Shown here piece after piece: positions 42,545-49,618 of a stretch of 49,618 bases of DNA. Source of the stretch: an uncultured Kiritimatiellota bacterium (GTDB lineage: Bacteria; Verrucomicrobiota; Kiritimatiellia; RFP12; UBA1067); the NCBI GenBank assembly GCA_934635385.1, contig CAKTZI010000027.1:1-49618 (forward strand), in the 5' to 3' direction. Position numbers and translations under genes: made by a program. Position 1 is the stretch's first letter; each line of letters begins with the position of its first letter. The notes beneath the pieces are model-generated. The model did not search any database and was not told the origin of the DNA. It saw only the letters and a list, made by a program, of their open reading frames with translations.

Positions 42545-43935
42545 TGAACAGAAGAGACTTCCTGAAGATGATGGCGGCGGCGGGTGCGGCGCCGCTCGTC
42601 CCCGGCTGCTTCTCGGCGAAGGCGTACCGGGCGAACGGCAAGGTGCGCCTCGCCGCGATCGGCTGCGGCGCACAGGCGTGGTACGACATCCAGCGGTTCG
42701 CGCAGCACGCGGACATCTGCGAGATCGTCGCCCTCTGCGACACGGACATCGGCGCGCCGCACACGGCGATGGCCCTGAAGGCCTACCCGAACGTGCCGCG
42801 CTTCCAGGACTTCCGCAAGATGTTCGACTCGATGGCGGACGCGATCGACGCGGTTCTGGTCGGCACGCCCGACCACTCGCACTTCTGCGCCTGCATCCAC
42901 GCGATGCGCCTCGGCAAGGCCGTCTACGTCGAGAAGCCGCTCGCGCACTCGTTCCGCGAGTGCGAGCTTCTGCGGCGGACGGCGGCGGCGGCGGGCGTCG
43001 TCACGCAGATGGGCAATCAGGGGCATTCGGGCGACAACTTCTACCAGTATCGCGCGTATGCCGAATCGGGCGTCCTGAAGGACGTCACGAAGGTCGTTGC
43101 GCACATGAACATGCAGCGTCGCTGGCACAAGTGGGGCGGCAAGACCGCGTCCTACCCGAAGGGCGAGCCGCTGCCGAAGACGCTCGACTGGGACACCTGG
43201 GTCTCGTCCGCGCCTTACCACGACTTCTCGAAAGACCTGGCCTACGGCGAATGGCGCTGCTGGTACGACTACGGCAACGGCTGCATGGGCGACTGGGGGG
43301 CGCACATCCTCGATGGCGTCCACCGCTTCACGCTCCACGGCGACCTGCCGGTTGCGGTGAAGATTTCGGACGTGAAAGGATGGAACCCGTACGTCTTTCC
43401 GATTCAGGACACGCTCACGATGGACTTCGCGGCGGGGAACGGACACGGCGCCGTCATGCTCGAATGGTACGAGGGCCTCGACAACCAGCCCAAGCTGCCG
43501 AAGGGCTTCCGCTACGCGAACAACGAGGGCCTGTTTCCGGCCTCGACTGCGAACGACGGGCTGGTCGATCCGATGCTGAAGCCGGGCAAGGAGATCTACC
43601 TAAAGGACGGCACGGTCTGGCAGGGGCTCTCGCACAGCGCGACGCTCGTGCGCGTCGGCGCGCAGGACGCGCCCGTGCCGGCGTTCGAGAAGGCACCGTG
43701 CGACCACTGGCGCAACTTCCTTCTGGCCGTCCGGGGCGAAATGGATGCGCACAGCCCGTTTGCCGTCACGGCTCCGCTGTCGGAGATCTTCTGCCTCGGC
43801 GTCGCCGCCCAGCGGCTCAACCGTGGCTTCCGCTTCGATCCGGCGACGCGGCGCGCCGTCGGCGACGAGGAGGTCAACCGCCTCTTGGACGGCCCCGCGC
43901 CGCGCAAGGGCTGGGAAGAATATTACAGAAGCTAA
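42544..43935 (+). CDS. Tat-exported Gfo/Idh/MocA oxidoreductase (second)
   Basis: 463 aa from ATG 42544; the frame is open upstream but that part lies inside the DUF1080 gene. Twin-arginine MNRRDFLKM with LVPGC lipobox-like end. Rossmann loop LAAIGCGAQA and canonical VEKP. Differs clearly from the first copy, so the two may oxidise different sugars or run opposite directions (oxidation before, reduction after cleavage). The gap after it is a word repeat. Confidence 0.88.
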   Translation: MNRRDFLKMMAAAGAAPLVPGCFSAKAYRANGKVRLAAIGCGAQAWYDIQRFAQHADICEIVALCDTDIGAPHTAMALKAYPNVPRFQDFRKMFDSMADAIDAVLVGTPDHSHFCACIHAMRLGKAVYVEKPLAHSFRECELLRRTAAAAGVVTQMGNQGHSGDNFYQYRAYAESGVLKDVTKVVAHMNMQRRWHKWGGKTASYPKGEPLPKTLDWDTWVSSAPYHDFSKDLAYGEWRCWYDYGNGCMGDWGAHILDGVHRFTLHGDLPVAVKISDVKGWNPYVFPIQDTLTMDFAAGNGHGAVMLEWYEGLDNQPKLPKGFRYANNEGLFPASTANDGLVDPMLKPGKEIYLKDGTVWQGLSHSATLVRVGAQDAPVPAFEKAPCDHWRNFLLAVRGEMDAHSPFAVTAPLSEIFCLGVAAQRLNRGFRFDPATRRAVGDEEVNRLLDGPAPRKGWEEYYRS

Positions 43936-43971
43936 CCACCTCTCATCCCTCACCTCTCATCCCTCAACTCC
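43934..43971 (-). repeat. GAGGTGAGGGATGAGA-family word repeat
   Basis: Minus-strand copies of the word found at 7800-7862 and 36035-36064. It fills the whole gap before the MFS gene, which therefore has no Shine-Dalgarno sequence. Confidence 0.7.
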
Positions 43972-45429
43972 ATGACAACCCAATCCAAAATGACCAACTT
44001 CCGGTGGATGATCTGTTCGCTGCTGTTCTTCGCGACGACGGTGAACTACCTCGACCGGCAGGTCCTCTCCCTCACGTGGAAGGACTTCATCGCGCCGGAG
44101 TTCCACTGGACGGATGCCGACTACGGCATCATCACGGGCTACTTCTCGCTCATCTACGCCTTCTGCAACCTGTTCGCCGGCAAGTTCGTCGACTGGATGG
44201 GCACGAAGAAGGGCTACGCCTGGGCGATCTTCATCTGGTCGCTTGCGGCCTGTCTGCACGCCTTCTGCGGCTGGGGTACGTTCCACCTCGTCGACGGCGT
44301 CGACTCGATCGCCGCGATGAAGGCGTTGGAGTCCGGCAGTGCGCTCGCGCTCTCCGTCGCGTCCGTCTCGGTGTGGCTCTTCCTTGGCTGCCGCTGCCTC
44401 CTGGCGCTCGGCGAGGCGGGGAACTTCCCGGCGGCGATCAAGGTGACGGCCGAATACTTCCCGCCGAAGGATCGTGCGTTCTCGACGTCGATCTTCAACG
44501 CGGGCTCGTCCGTCGGCGCGCTCGTCGCGCCCGCGACGATTCCGCTCATCGCCGAATGGTGCGGCTGGGAAATGGCGTTCATCATCATCGGTGCGCTCGG
44601 CTTCGTCTGGATGGGCTTCTGGCAGTTCCTCTACAAGAAGCCGTCGGAAAATCCGCGCGTCAACGCGGCGGAACTCGCGTACATCAGTGAGGGCGCGGAG
44701 AACAGAACGGACGGGGGCTCTGGCACCCCCGACCCTCAGCCCAAGGAGAAGGGTATCTCCTATTTGAGGGCCTTTTCGCTGCGCCAGACGTGGTCGCTCA
44801 TCTGCGGGCGCGTGCTGACGGACGGCGTGTGGTGGTTCTTCCTCTTCTGGACGCCGGGCTACCTCTCCGACCAGTTCGGCTACAAGAGCTCGTCCGGCAT
44901 GGGCATGGCGCTGATCGTCACGCTCTACGCGATCGTCACCTTCGCCTCGATCTACCTCTGCAAGCTGCCGACGTACATGGTCGAGAAGAAGGGCATGAAC
45001 CCCTACGAGGGGCGCATGGTTGCGATGTTCCTCTTCGCGTGCCTGCCGCTCCTTGCGCTTGGCGCGCAGCCGCTCGGCTCGGTCAGCGCGTGGTTCCCGG
45101 CGATCCTGATCGGCTTTGCCTGCGCGGGACACCAGGCCTGGAGCGCGAACATCTACTCGTGCGTCTCGGACATGTTCCCGAAAAGCTGCATCGGCACGCT
45201 GACCGGCATCGCGCAGTGCGCGGCGGGCCTCGGCTCGTTCGCGATCAACATCTGCGCCGGCGAACTCTTCACCTACGCGGCCAAGCGCGGCGACGCCTTC
45301 GCCTTCTGCGGCTACACGGGCAAGCCCGCCGGCTACATGATCGTCTTCTGCTACTGCGCCGTCGCCTACCTCCTCGGCTGGGCCTGCATGAAGGGCCTCG
45401 TGCCGAAGTATAAGAAAGTGGAATTGTAA
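43972..45429 (+). CDS. exuT: MFS hexuronate transporter, ExuT-like (ACS family)
   Basis: 485 aa, 12 membrane segments. MICSLLFFATTVNYLDRQVLS is the start signature of the anion:cation symporter MFS family that takes up hexuronates; RCLLALGEAGNFPAAIKV is the second. Next to uxaC and kdgK, glucuronate/galacturonate uptake is likely. The central cytoplasmic loop contains a GGGGG/CCCCC inverted word (44712-44731) read as DGGSGTPDP. Confidence 0.88.
   Translation: MTTQSKMTNFRWMICSLLFFATTVNYLDRQVLSLTWKDFIAPEFHWTDADYGIITGYFSLIYAFCNLFAGKFVDWMGTKKGYAWAIFIWSLAACLHAFCGWGTFHLVDGVDSIAAMKALESGSALALSVASVSVWLFLGCRCLLALGEAGNFPAAIKVTAEYFPPKDRAFSTSIFNAGSSVGALVAPATIPLIAEWCGWEMAFIIIGALGFVWMGFWQFLYKKPSENPRVNAAELAYISEGAENRTDGGSGTPDPQPKEKGISYLRAFSLRQTWSLICGRVLTDGVWWFFLFWTPGYLSDQFGYKSSSGMGMALIVTLYAIVTFASIYLCKLPTYMVEKKGMNPYEGRMVAMFLFACLPLLALGAQPLGSVSAWFPAILIGFACAGHQAWSANIYSCVSDMFPKSCIGTLTGIAQCAAGLGSFAINICAGELFTYAAKRGDAFAFCGYTGKPAGYMIVFCYCAVAYLLGWACMKGLVPKYKKVEL
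44712..44731. repeat. CGGGGG/CCCCCG inverted repeat in a transporter loop
   Basis: Six-bp arms around an 8-nt loop, located exactly in the long cytoplasmic loop of the MFS protein where extra residues are tolerated. Could be a palindromic insertion or ordinary GC-rich sequence. Confidence 0.35.
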
Positions 45430-45570
45430 GGCTGAAACATGACATGAGGGACGTGAATGACAGGAGAGGCGCGAGGCTGGGAGTCAAAGAGAGACCACAA
45501 GAGACAACCGGCCTCATGTCCCTCATGCCTCTCGTGCCTCTCAAGTCAAATTGAACGTCAAAGACATCCC
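45430..45570. repeat. Word repeats (CATGAGGGACGTG / CCTCTCGTGCCTCTC) before kdgK
   Basis: 141-bp gap. The left half is purine-rich (AGAGGCGCGAGGCTGGGAG) and the right half pyrimidine-rich (CATGTCCCTCATGCCTCTC), so the two partly face each other as inverted copies. The 46645-46690 gap has the same words (CTCGTGTCCCTCAGGTCAA). No promoter or Shine-Dalgarno sequence was recognised. Confidence 0.6.
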
Positions 45571-46644
45571 ATGAAAATCAAGAAAAACGCCAAGTACGCC
45601 GTCGCCTGCCTGTCCTCGATGGGCTTGCGCATCACCCCGGAGAACCGCATGGCGGTTCACAACTCGAACCGCTTCTGCCTGCAGGCGACGAGCGCCGAGA
45701 CGAACGTCCTTAACGTGACGAGCTCGCTCGGACGCGAATGCCTCGTGCTGACGCGCTTCGTCGAGGGCTCGCCGATGGCCGCCTTCATCAAGGCGCAGCT
45801 CCGTGCGCGCAACATCGCCTATGTCGGGCCGGACGTGCCGCAGGGCGGCCCGTGGGGCTACCGCCACCAGTTCAACATCGCCGATTCGGGCTTCGGGCTG
45901 CGCGCGCCGCGCGTCTGGAACGACCGCGCGGGCGAGGTCGGGCGCACGCTCGACGCGAAGGACTACGACACGAAGCGTCTCTTCGGCGCGGACGGCGTGC
46001 AGGTTCTGCACCTCTCCGGCCTGATCGCGGCCATGTCGCCCGAGACGACGAAGTGCTGCCTCAAGCTCGCGGCGGACACGAAGAGGTTCGGCGTGCTCGT
46101 CTCCTTCGACCTCAACTACCGCGCGACGTTCTGGAAGGGACGCGAGGCCGAACTCAAGAAGGCGTTCCACCAGATCGCCTCGGTCGCGGACATCCTCGTC
46201 GGCAACGAGGAGGACTTCCAGCTCTGCCTCGGCTTCAAGGGCCCGGAGGCGGGCGGCAAGGATCTCGCCGGCAAGATCGAGCGCTTCAAGGAGATGATCC
46301 TTCAGGTCACGCAGAAGTATCCGAACGCGAAGCTCTACGGCACGACGCTGCGTCAGGTCGTCTCGGCGGACGAGCATCTCTGGGGCGCGATCGTCTACGA
46401 CGGCAAGAGGTTCTTCGTCGAGGAGCCGCGCACGATCAAGGTGCTGGATCGCATCGGCGGCGGCGACGGCTTCACGGGCGGCCTCCTCTACGGCGTCATC
46501 AACGGCTGGAACGCCGAGAAATGCCTCCAGTTCGGCTGGGCCTCCGGTGTGCTGGCGGCCTCGTCGCTGAACGACTACGCCGAACCGGCGGACGAGAAGC
46601 AGGTCTGGGACGTGTACGCGGGAAACGCCCGCGTGCAGCGATAG
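45571..46644 (+). CDS. kdgK: 2-keto-3-deoxygluconate kinase, PfkB family
   Basis: 357 aa. PfkB fold: NVLNVTSSLGRECLVLTRF, FDLNYRATFWKG (KdgK-type substrate loop), and the catalytic/anion-hole region DRIGGGDGFTGGLLYG with the C-terminal Asp base. Phosphorylates KDG from UxuA to KDPG. The KdgK call rests on DLNYR and on the uronate context. Upstream in-frame start at 45457 lies in repeat sequence and was not used. Confidence 0.87.
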   Translation: MKIKKNAKYAVACLSSMGLRITPENRMAVHNSNRFCLQATSAETNVLNVTSSLGRECLVLTRFVEGSPMAAFIKAQLRARNIAYVGPDVPQGGPWGYRHQFNIADSGFGLRAPRVWNDRAGEVGRTLDAKDYDTKRLFGADGVQVLHLSGLIAAMSPETTKCCLKLAADTKRFGVLVSFDLNYRATFWKGREAELKKAFHQIASVADILVGNEEDFQLCLGFKGPEAGGKDLAGKIERFKEMILQVTQKYPNAKLYGTTLRQVVSADEHLWGAIVYDGKRFFVEEPRTIKVLDRIGGGDGFTGGLLYGVINGWNAEKCLQFGWASGVLAASSLNDYAEPADEKQVWDVYAGNARVQR

Positions 46645-46717
46645 GGCCTCGTGTCACGCGCGACTCTCGTGTCCCTCAGGTCAAGGCAAACAATCAAACC
46701 CTCAACAATCAACCACT
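46645..46717. repeat. CTCGTGTCCCTCAGG words plus CAATCAA spacer
   Basis: Word repeat related to 45500-45560, followed by CAAACAATCAAACC-type AT-rich spacer before the gnd ATG. No Shine-Dalgarno sequence. Confidence 0.5.
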
Positions 46718-48172
46718 ATGAAAAAAGCTGACATCGGTCTCATCGGCCTCGCCGTCATGGGCGAGAACCTCATCATGAACATGGAGTCGAAGGGCTTCAC
46801 CGTCGCGTGCTACAACCGCACGACGGCGAAGGTCGACGCTTTCGTCAACGGACGCGCGAAGGGCAAGAACATCATCGGCTGCCATTCGGTCAAGGAGCTC
46901 GTCGCGAGCCTGGAGAAGCCGCGCAAGGTCTTCTGCATGGTCAAGGCGGGCGCGGCGGTCGACGCGATGATCGACCAGCTCATCCCCGAGCTGGAGCCGG
47001 GCGACATCATCATCGACGGCGGCAACAGCCACTTCCCGGACACGATCCGCCGCACGAAGTACGTCGAGTCGAAGGGGCTTCTCTTCATCGGCACGGGCGT
47101 CTCCGGCGGCGAGGAGGGCGCGCTCAAGGGCCCGTCGATGATGCCGGGCGGCTCGCCGGCGGCATGGCCGTTCGTCAAGCCCATCCTCCAGGCCATCTGC
47201 GCAAAGGTCGAGGACGGCTCGCCCTGCTGCGACTGGGTCGGCGAGAACGGCGCCGGGCACTTCGTCAAGATGGTGCACAACGGCATCGAGTACGGTGACA
47301 TGCAGCTCATCTGCGAGAGCTACCAGCTCATGCGCGACCTGCTCGGGATGTCCGACGACGAGATGCACGAGGTCTTCAAGAAGTGGAACGAGACGGATCT
47401 CGACAGCTACCTCATCGAGATCACGCGCGACATCCTTGCCTACAAGGACGCGGACGGCGCACCGCTCGTGGAGAAGATTCTCGACACGGCCGGCCAGAAG
47501 GGCACGGGCAAGTGGACGGGCATCGCCGCGCTGGACGAGGGCGTGCCCCTGACGCTCATCGGCGAGGCCGTGTTCGCGCGCTGCCTGTCGGCGATGAAGG
47601 ACGACCGCGTGACGGCCGCGAAGGCCTATGCGCGGCAGATTCCCGCGTTTTCGGGCGACAAGGCGGCGTTCGTCGAGGCGATCCGCCAGGCGCTCTACGC
47701 GGCGAAGATCGTCTCCTACGCGCAGGGCTACACGCTCATGCGCACGGCGGCGAAGACCTACGGCTGGAACCTCAACTACGGCGGCATCGCGCTCATGTGG
47801 CGCGGCGGCTGCATCATCCGCTCGGTCTTCCTCGGCAAGATCAAGGAGGCGTACGACCGCGACCCGCAGCTCGCGAACCTGCTGCTCGACCCCTACTTCA
47901 AGGGCGTGATCGAGAAGCTCGTCCCGGCGTGGCGCACGGTCGCGGCGGCGGCGTGCCAGTACGGCATTCCCGCGCCGGCGATGACCTCGGCCCTCAGCTA
48001 CTTCGACGGCTACACGACGGCGCGGCTGCCGGCGAACCTCCTGCAGGCGCAGCGCGACTACTTCGGCGCGCATACCTACGAGCGGCTGGACGCGCCGCGC
48101 GGACAGTTCTTCCACACGAACTGGACGGGCCACGGCGGCAACACGACCGCCCAGACCTACATCGCCGGCTGA
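46718..48172 (+). CDS. gnd: 6-phosphogluconate dehydrogenase (decarboxylating)
   Basis: 484 aa, standard long form. GLIGLAVMGENL NADP loop, MVKAGAAVD, IIDGGNSHFPDT, IGTGVSGGEEGA, catalytic HFVKMVHNGIEYGD and the C-terminal GHGG tail. Makes ribulose-5-phosphate and NADPH in the pentose phosphate pathway. Its place at the end of the uronate locus suggests gluconate-type intermediates or NADPH supply are coupled to uronate use. Confidence 0.96.
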   Translation: MKKADIGLIGLAVMGENLIMNMESKGFTVACYNRTTAKVDAFVNGRAKGKNIIGCHSVKELVASLEKPRKVFCMVKAGAAVDAMIDQLIPELEPGDIIIDGGNSHFPDTIRRTKYVESKGLLFIGTGVSGGEEGALKGPSMMPGGSPAAWPFVKPILQAICAKVEDGSPCCDWVGENGAGHFVKMVHNGIEYGDMQLICESYQLMRDLLGMSDDEMHEVFKKWNETDLDSYLIEITRDILAYKDADGAPLVEKILDTAGQKGTGKWTGIAALDEGVPLTLIGEAVFARCLSAMKDDRVTAAKAYARQIPAFSGDKAAFVEAIRQALYAAKIVSYAQGYTLMRTAAKTYGWNLNYGGIALMWRGGCIIRSVFLGKIKEAYDRDPQLANLLLDPYFKGVIEKLVPAWRTVAAAACQYGIPAPAMTSALSYFDGYTTARLPANLLQAQRDYFGAHTYERLDAPRGQFFHTNWTGHGGNTTAQTYIAG

Positions 48173-48232
48173 CGGGCCTCTGGTGTCGTCCGGCGGCGGC
48201 TGTCTTGCGGCTTGCGGGCGAGCGGAGCAAGA

Positions 48233-48241
48233 TGGTATAAT
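48233..48241 (+). promoter_or_regulatory. Extended -10 promoter of metF
   Basis: TGG-TATAAT, hexamer 48236-48241, 8 nt before ATG 48250. Leaderless arrangement. Confidence 0.7.
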
Positions 48242-48249
48242 TTGCGGTC

Positions 48250-49149
48250 ATGAAGATTTCAGAGATCATGGCCGCCGGGCGGCCGAGCCTGTCCTTCGAG
48301 GTGTTTCCCCCGAAGCGCCGCGCGGCGTCCGGGGCGGCCGAGGAACGGACGGCGATGGAACGGACGAAGCGTGTCGTCCGCGAGATCGCCGCCGCGCACC
48401 CGGCGTTCATGTCCGTCACCTACGGGGCGGCCGGCGGCGCGACGGGCGCGAACACGTGCGCGCTCGCGCAGTTCGTGCAGGACGGCTGCGGCGTGCCCGC
48501 GCTTGCGCACATGACGTGCATTGCCGCCGACCGCGCGAAGGTGGCGGTCGAGGTGCGGGGCTTTCGCGCCGCCGGCATCGAGAACGTCCTCTGCCTGCGC
48601 GGGGACTGTCCCCCCGACACGGAGTTCCCCGGCGCCCCCGCCTTTCGCCACGCGGTGGATCTCGTGCGCGCGCTGAAGGGCGAGGGGTTCTGCCTCGGCG
48701 GCGCGTGCTACCCGGAAGGGCATCCCGAAAGCGCGCATCTGGCGGACGACCTCGCGCACGTGAAGGAGAAGGTCGAGGCGGGGCTGGACTTCCTCACGAC
48801 GCAGATGTTCTTCGACAACAACGTCCTCTTTCACTATCTCGCGCGTCTGCGGACGGCGGGCGTGACGGTGCCGGTGATCGCGGGCGTGATGCCCGTCACG
48901 AACGGCAAGCAGATCCGGCGCATCTGCGCACTGTCGGGGACGTATTTGCCGCCGCGCTTCCGGGCGATCGTCGATCGCTTCGGCGACGATCCGGTTGCGA
49001 TGCTGGACGCGGGCGTCGCGTATGCGACCGAGCAGATCATCGACCTTTTCGCGAACGACGTGAACAACGTCCACGTCTACACGATGAACAAGCCGGAAGT
49101 CGCCATCCGGATCATGCAGAACCTCCATGGCATCGTCCGCGCCCATTGA
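48250..49149 (+). CDS. metF: Methylenetetrahydrofolate reductase
   Basis: 299 aa. SFEVFPPKR at the N-terminus, FMSVTYGAAGG, ENVLCLRGDCP, CYPEGHPE and FLTTQMFFDN are the FAD-binding MetF barrel motifs. Makes 5-methyl-THF for methionine synthesis. Overlaps the next gene by 23 nt, which encodes a MetH-reactivation-like protein, so the pair belongs to cobalamin-dependent methionine synthesis. Confidence 0.95.
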   Translation: MKISEIMAAGRPSLSFEVFPPKRRAASGAAEERTAMERTKRVVREIAAAHPAFMSVTYGAAGGATGANTCALAQFVQDGCGVPALAHMTCIAADRAKVAVEVRGFRAAGIENVLCLRGDCPPDTEFPGAPAFRHAVDLVRALKGEGFCLGGACYPEGHPESAHLADDLAHVKEKVEAGLDFLTTQMFFDNNVLFHYLARLRTAGVTVPVIAGVMPVTNGKQIRRICALSGTYLPPRFRAIVDRFGDDPVAMLDAGVAYATEQIIDLFANDVNNVHVYTMNKPEVAIRIMQNLHGIVRAH

Positions 49150-49537
49150 ACGACGCGGCCTCTGGCGGCGTGATGGCGACAGGGTCTACCTCTGCGGGAC
49201 GCTGGGCGCGGCGTTCGACCGCTGGCAACGGGCGCGCGCGGCCGTCAGCGCGGCGGAGGCTTATGAGGCCCAGCGGCTCGGCCTTGTCGAGATCGAGAAG
49301 CTGATGGACGGACTGGAGGCCGAAGCGCGCGCGGAGGTCGAGACCGACGGACGCGCACGGCTGTTGCCGCGCCGTTCGCCGGGCTACGGCGAGATGCCGC
49401 TCGCGCTGAGCCGCGAGATTCTGGAGAAGCTGGATGCGACGCGGCAGATCGGCGTTGCGCTCACCGAATCCCTGTCGCTTGTCCCGACCAAGTCGGTGAC
49501 GGCCATCTGCGAAATCGAAAGCGTGCAGATGGAATAG
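49127..49537 (+). CDS. MetH reactivation-domain-like protein (short)
   Basis: 136 aa. The C-terminal half RRSPGYGEMPLALSREILEKL...IGVALTESLSLVPTKSVTAI matches the pattern of the cobalamin-dependent methionine synthase activation domain (SPGY ... IGV-LT-S--M-P-KSV), which binds S-adenosylmethionine to re-methylate inactive cobalamin. Shorter than the usual domain of about 200 residues or more. Stop codon 5 nt before the insertion-sequence terminus, so the downstream partner gene may be displaced or lost. Cotranscribed with metF. Confidence 0.75.
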   Translation: MASSAPIERRGLWRRDGDRVYLCGTLGAAFDRWQRARAAVSAAEAYEAQRLGLVEIEKLMDGLEAEARAEVETDGRARLLPRRSPGYGEMPLALSREILEKLDATRQIGVALTESLSLVPTKSVTAICEIESVQME

Positions 49538-49542
49538 AGTCT

Positions 49543-49618
49543 TGTTGGCGGGCGAGCAAAATGAGACAGTCCGGGCGGGCAAAATGAGACAGGCGAAAGG
49601 CGGCGAAACCCCTGCGGA
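49543..49618 (+). mobile_element. Insertion-sequence terminus (IS21-like), right window edge
   Basis: Starts TGTTGGCGGGCGAGC, with AAAATGAGA at 49558-49566 and 49581-49589 (23 bp apart). Mirror image of the 1-76 terminus in sequence and spacing; beyond the second word the two differ, as expected for left and right ends of one IS. The element body would be outside the window to the right. Confidence 0.6.

Noticed and set aside
39242..42673. 1143-codon open frame on the minus strand
   Set aside because: Antisense shadow of two Gfo/Idh/MocA and DUF1080 genes; no domain and extreme Arg content.
48601..48613. GGGGACTGTCCCC in metF as another dispersed palindrome
   Set aside because: It encodes the Gly-Asp of the conserved LRGDxP motif of MetF, so the match is explained by coding constraint.

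Overview
The window is GC-rich bacterial DNA with strong G/C third-position bias. Genes are mostly co-directional and tightly packed, with many ATGA or TAATG stop/start overlaps. The gene content suggests a glycan-degrading member of the PVC superphylum, most likely Kiritimatiellota or another Verrucomicrobiota relative. The reasons are secreted proteins with autotransporter-type repeats, one with chlamydial Pmp-like GGA/FxxN repeats, Tat-exported Gfo/Idh/MocA oxidoreductases, DUF1080 domains, fused pectin-type hydrolases and a GH116 enzyme. This taxonomy is inference. Both window ends carry the same inverted insertion-sequence terminus (IS21-like), so the window is probably one contig that breaks inside copies of that element.

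Layout. (1) 131-9054: housekeeping and unknown genes: a zinc-finger-like protein, pheT, a secreted unknown, a PLP aminotransferase and a SWIM/SNF2 helicase. (2) 9043-24394: a divergent XylR-type regulator faces a probable 14-kb operon. That operon encodes a sodium:solute symporter, a short uronate-isomerase-like protein, an SDR mannonate oxidoreductase, mannonate dehydratase, a clan GH-A hydrolase, a Pmp-like surface protein with a 16-G tract behind its start codon, a GH5-like/GH28 fusion and a GH116-like enzyme. (3) 24467-25611: a lower-GC two-gene module, probably toxin/antitoxin, with an ART-like DUF3990 protein. (4) 25793-31877: a near-copy of the regulator/symporter promoter drives a LamG/autotransporter-repeat protein whose start codon is out of frame across a (TATC)7 tract. 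A GH28-GH78 fusion and an intrinsic terminator follow. (5) 31880-36769: a ribosomal operon (rplY, rpsF, ssb, rpsR, rplI) with a tandem GT2 glycosyltransferase, then plsY. (6) 36749-48172: a second uronate locus: cupin-AraC regulator, full-length UxaC, two Tat Gfo/Idh/MocA oxidoreductases around a TIM-barrel/DUF1080 fusion, ExuT-like MFS transporter, KDG kinase and 6-phosphogluconate dehydrogenase. (7) 48250-49537: metF plus a MetH-reactivation-like protein.

How it fits together. Secreted GH28, GH78, GH5/GH39-like and GH116 enzymes would release uronic acid, rhamnose and neutral sugars from a pectin-like or other acidic polysaccharide. The two transporters import the sugars. UxaC, the SDR reductase and UxuA carry glucuronate to 2-keto-3-deoxygluconate, and KdgK phosphorylates it. 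The route is split over two loci, and no KDPG aldolase or altronate branch is visible here.

Most notable signals: (a) two simple-sequence tracts, poly-G16 and (TATC)7, each between a start codon and the export signal or mature region of a large surface protein, which suggests phase variation; (b) a duplicated promoter/operator plus first codons linking the symporter and the second surface protein into one regulon; (c) a repeated promoter style, extended -10 (TGn-TATAAT-like) only 6-10 nt before ATG, implying leaderless mRNAs; (d) families of degenerate short-word repeats between genes and also in frame inside genes.
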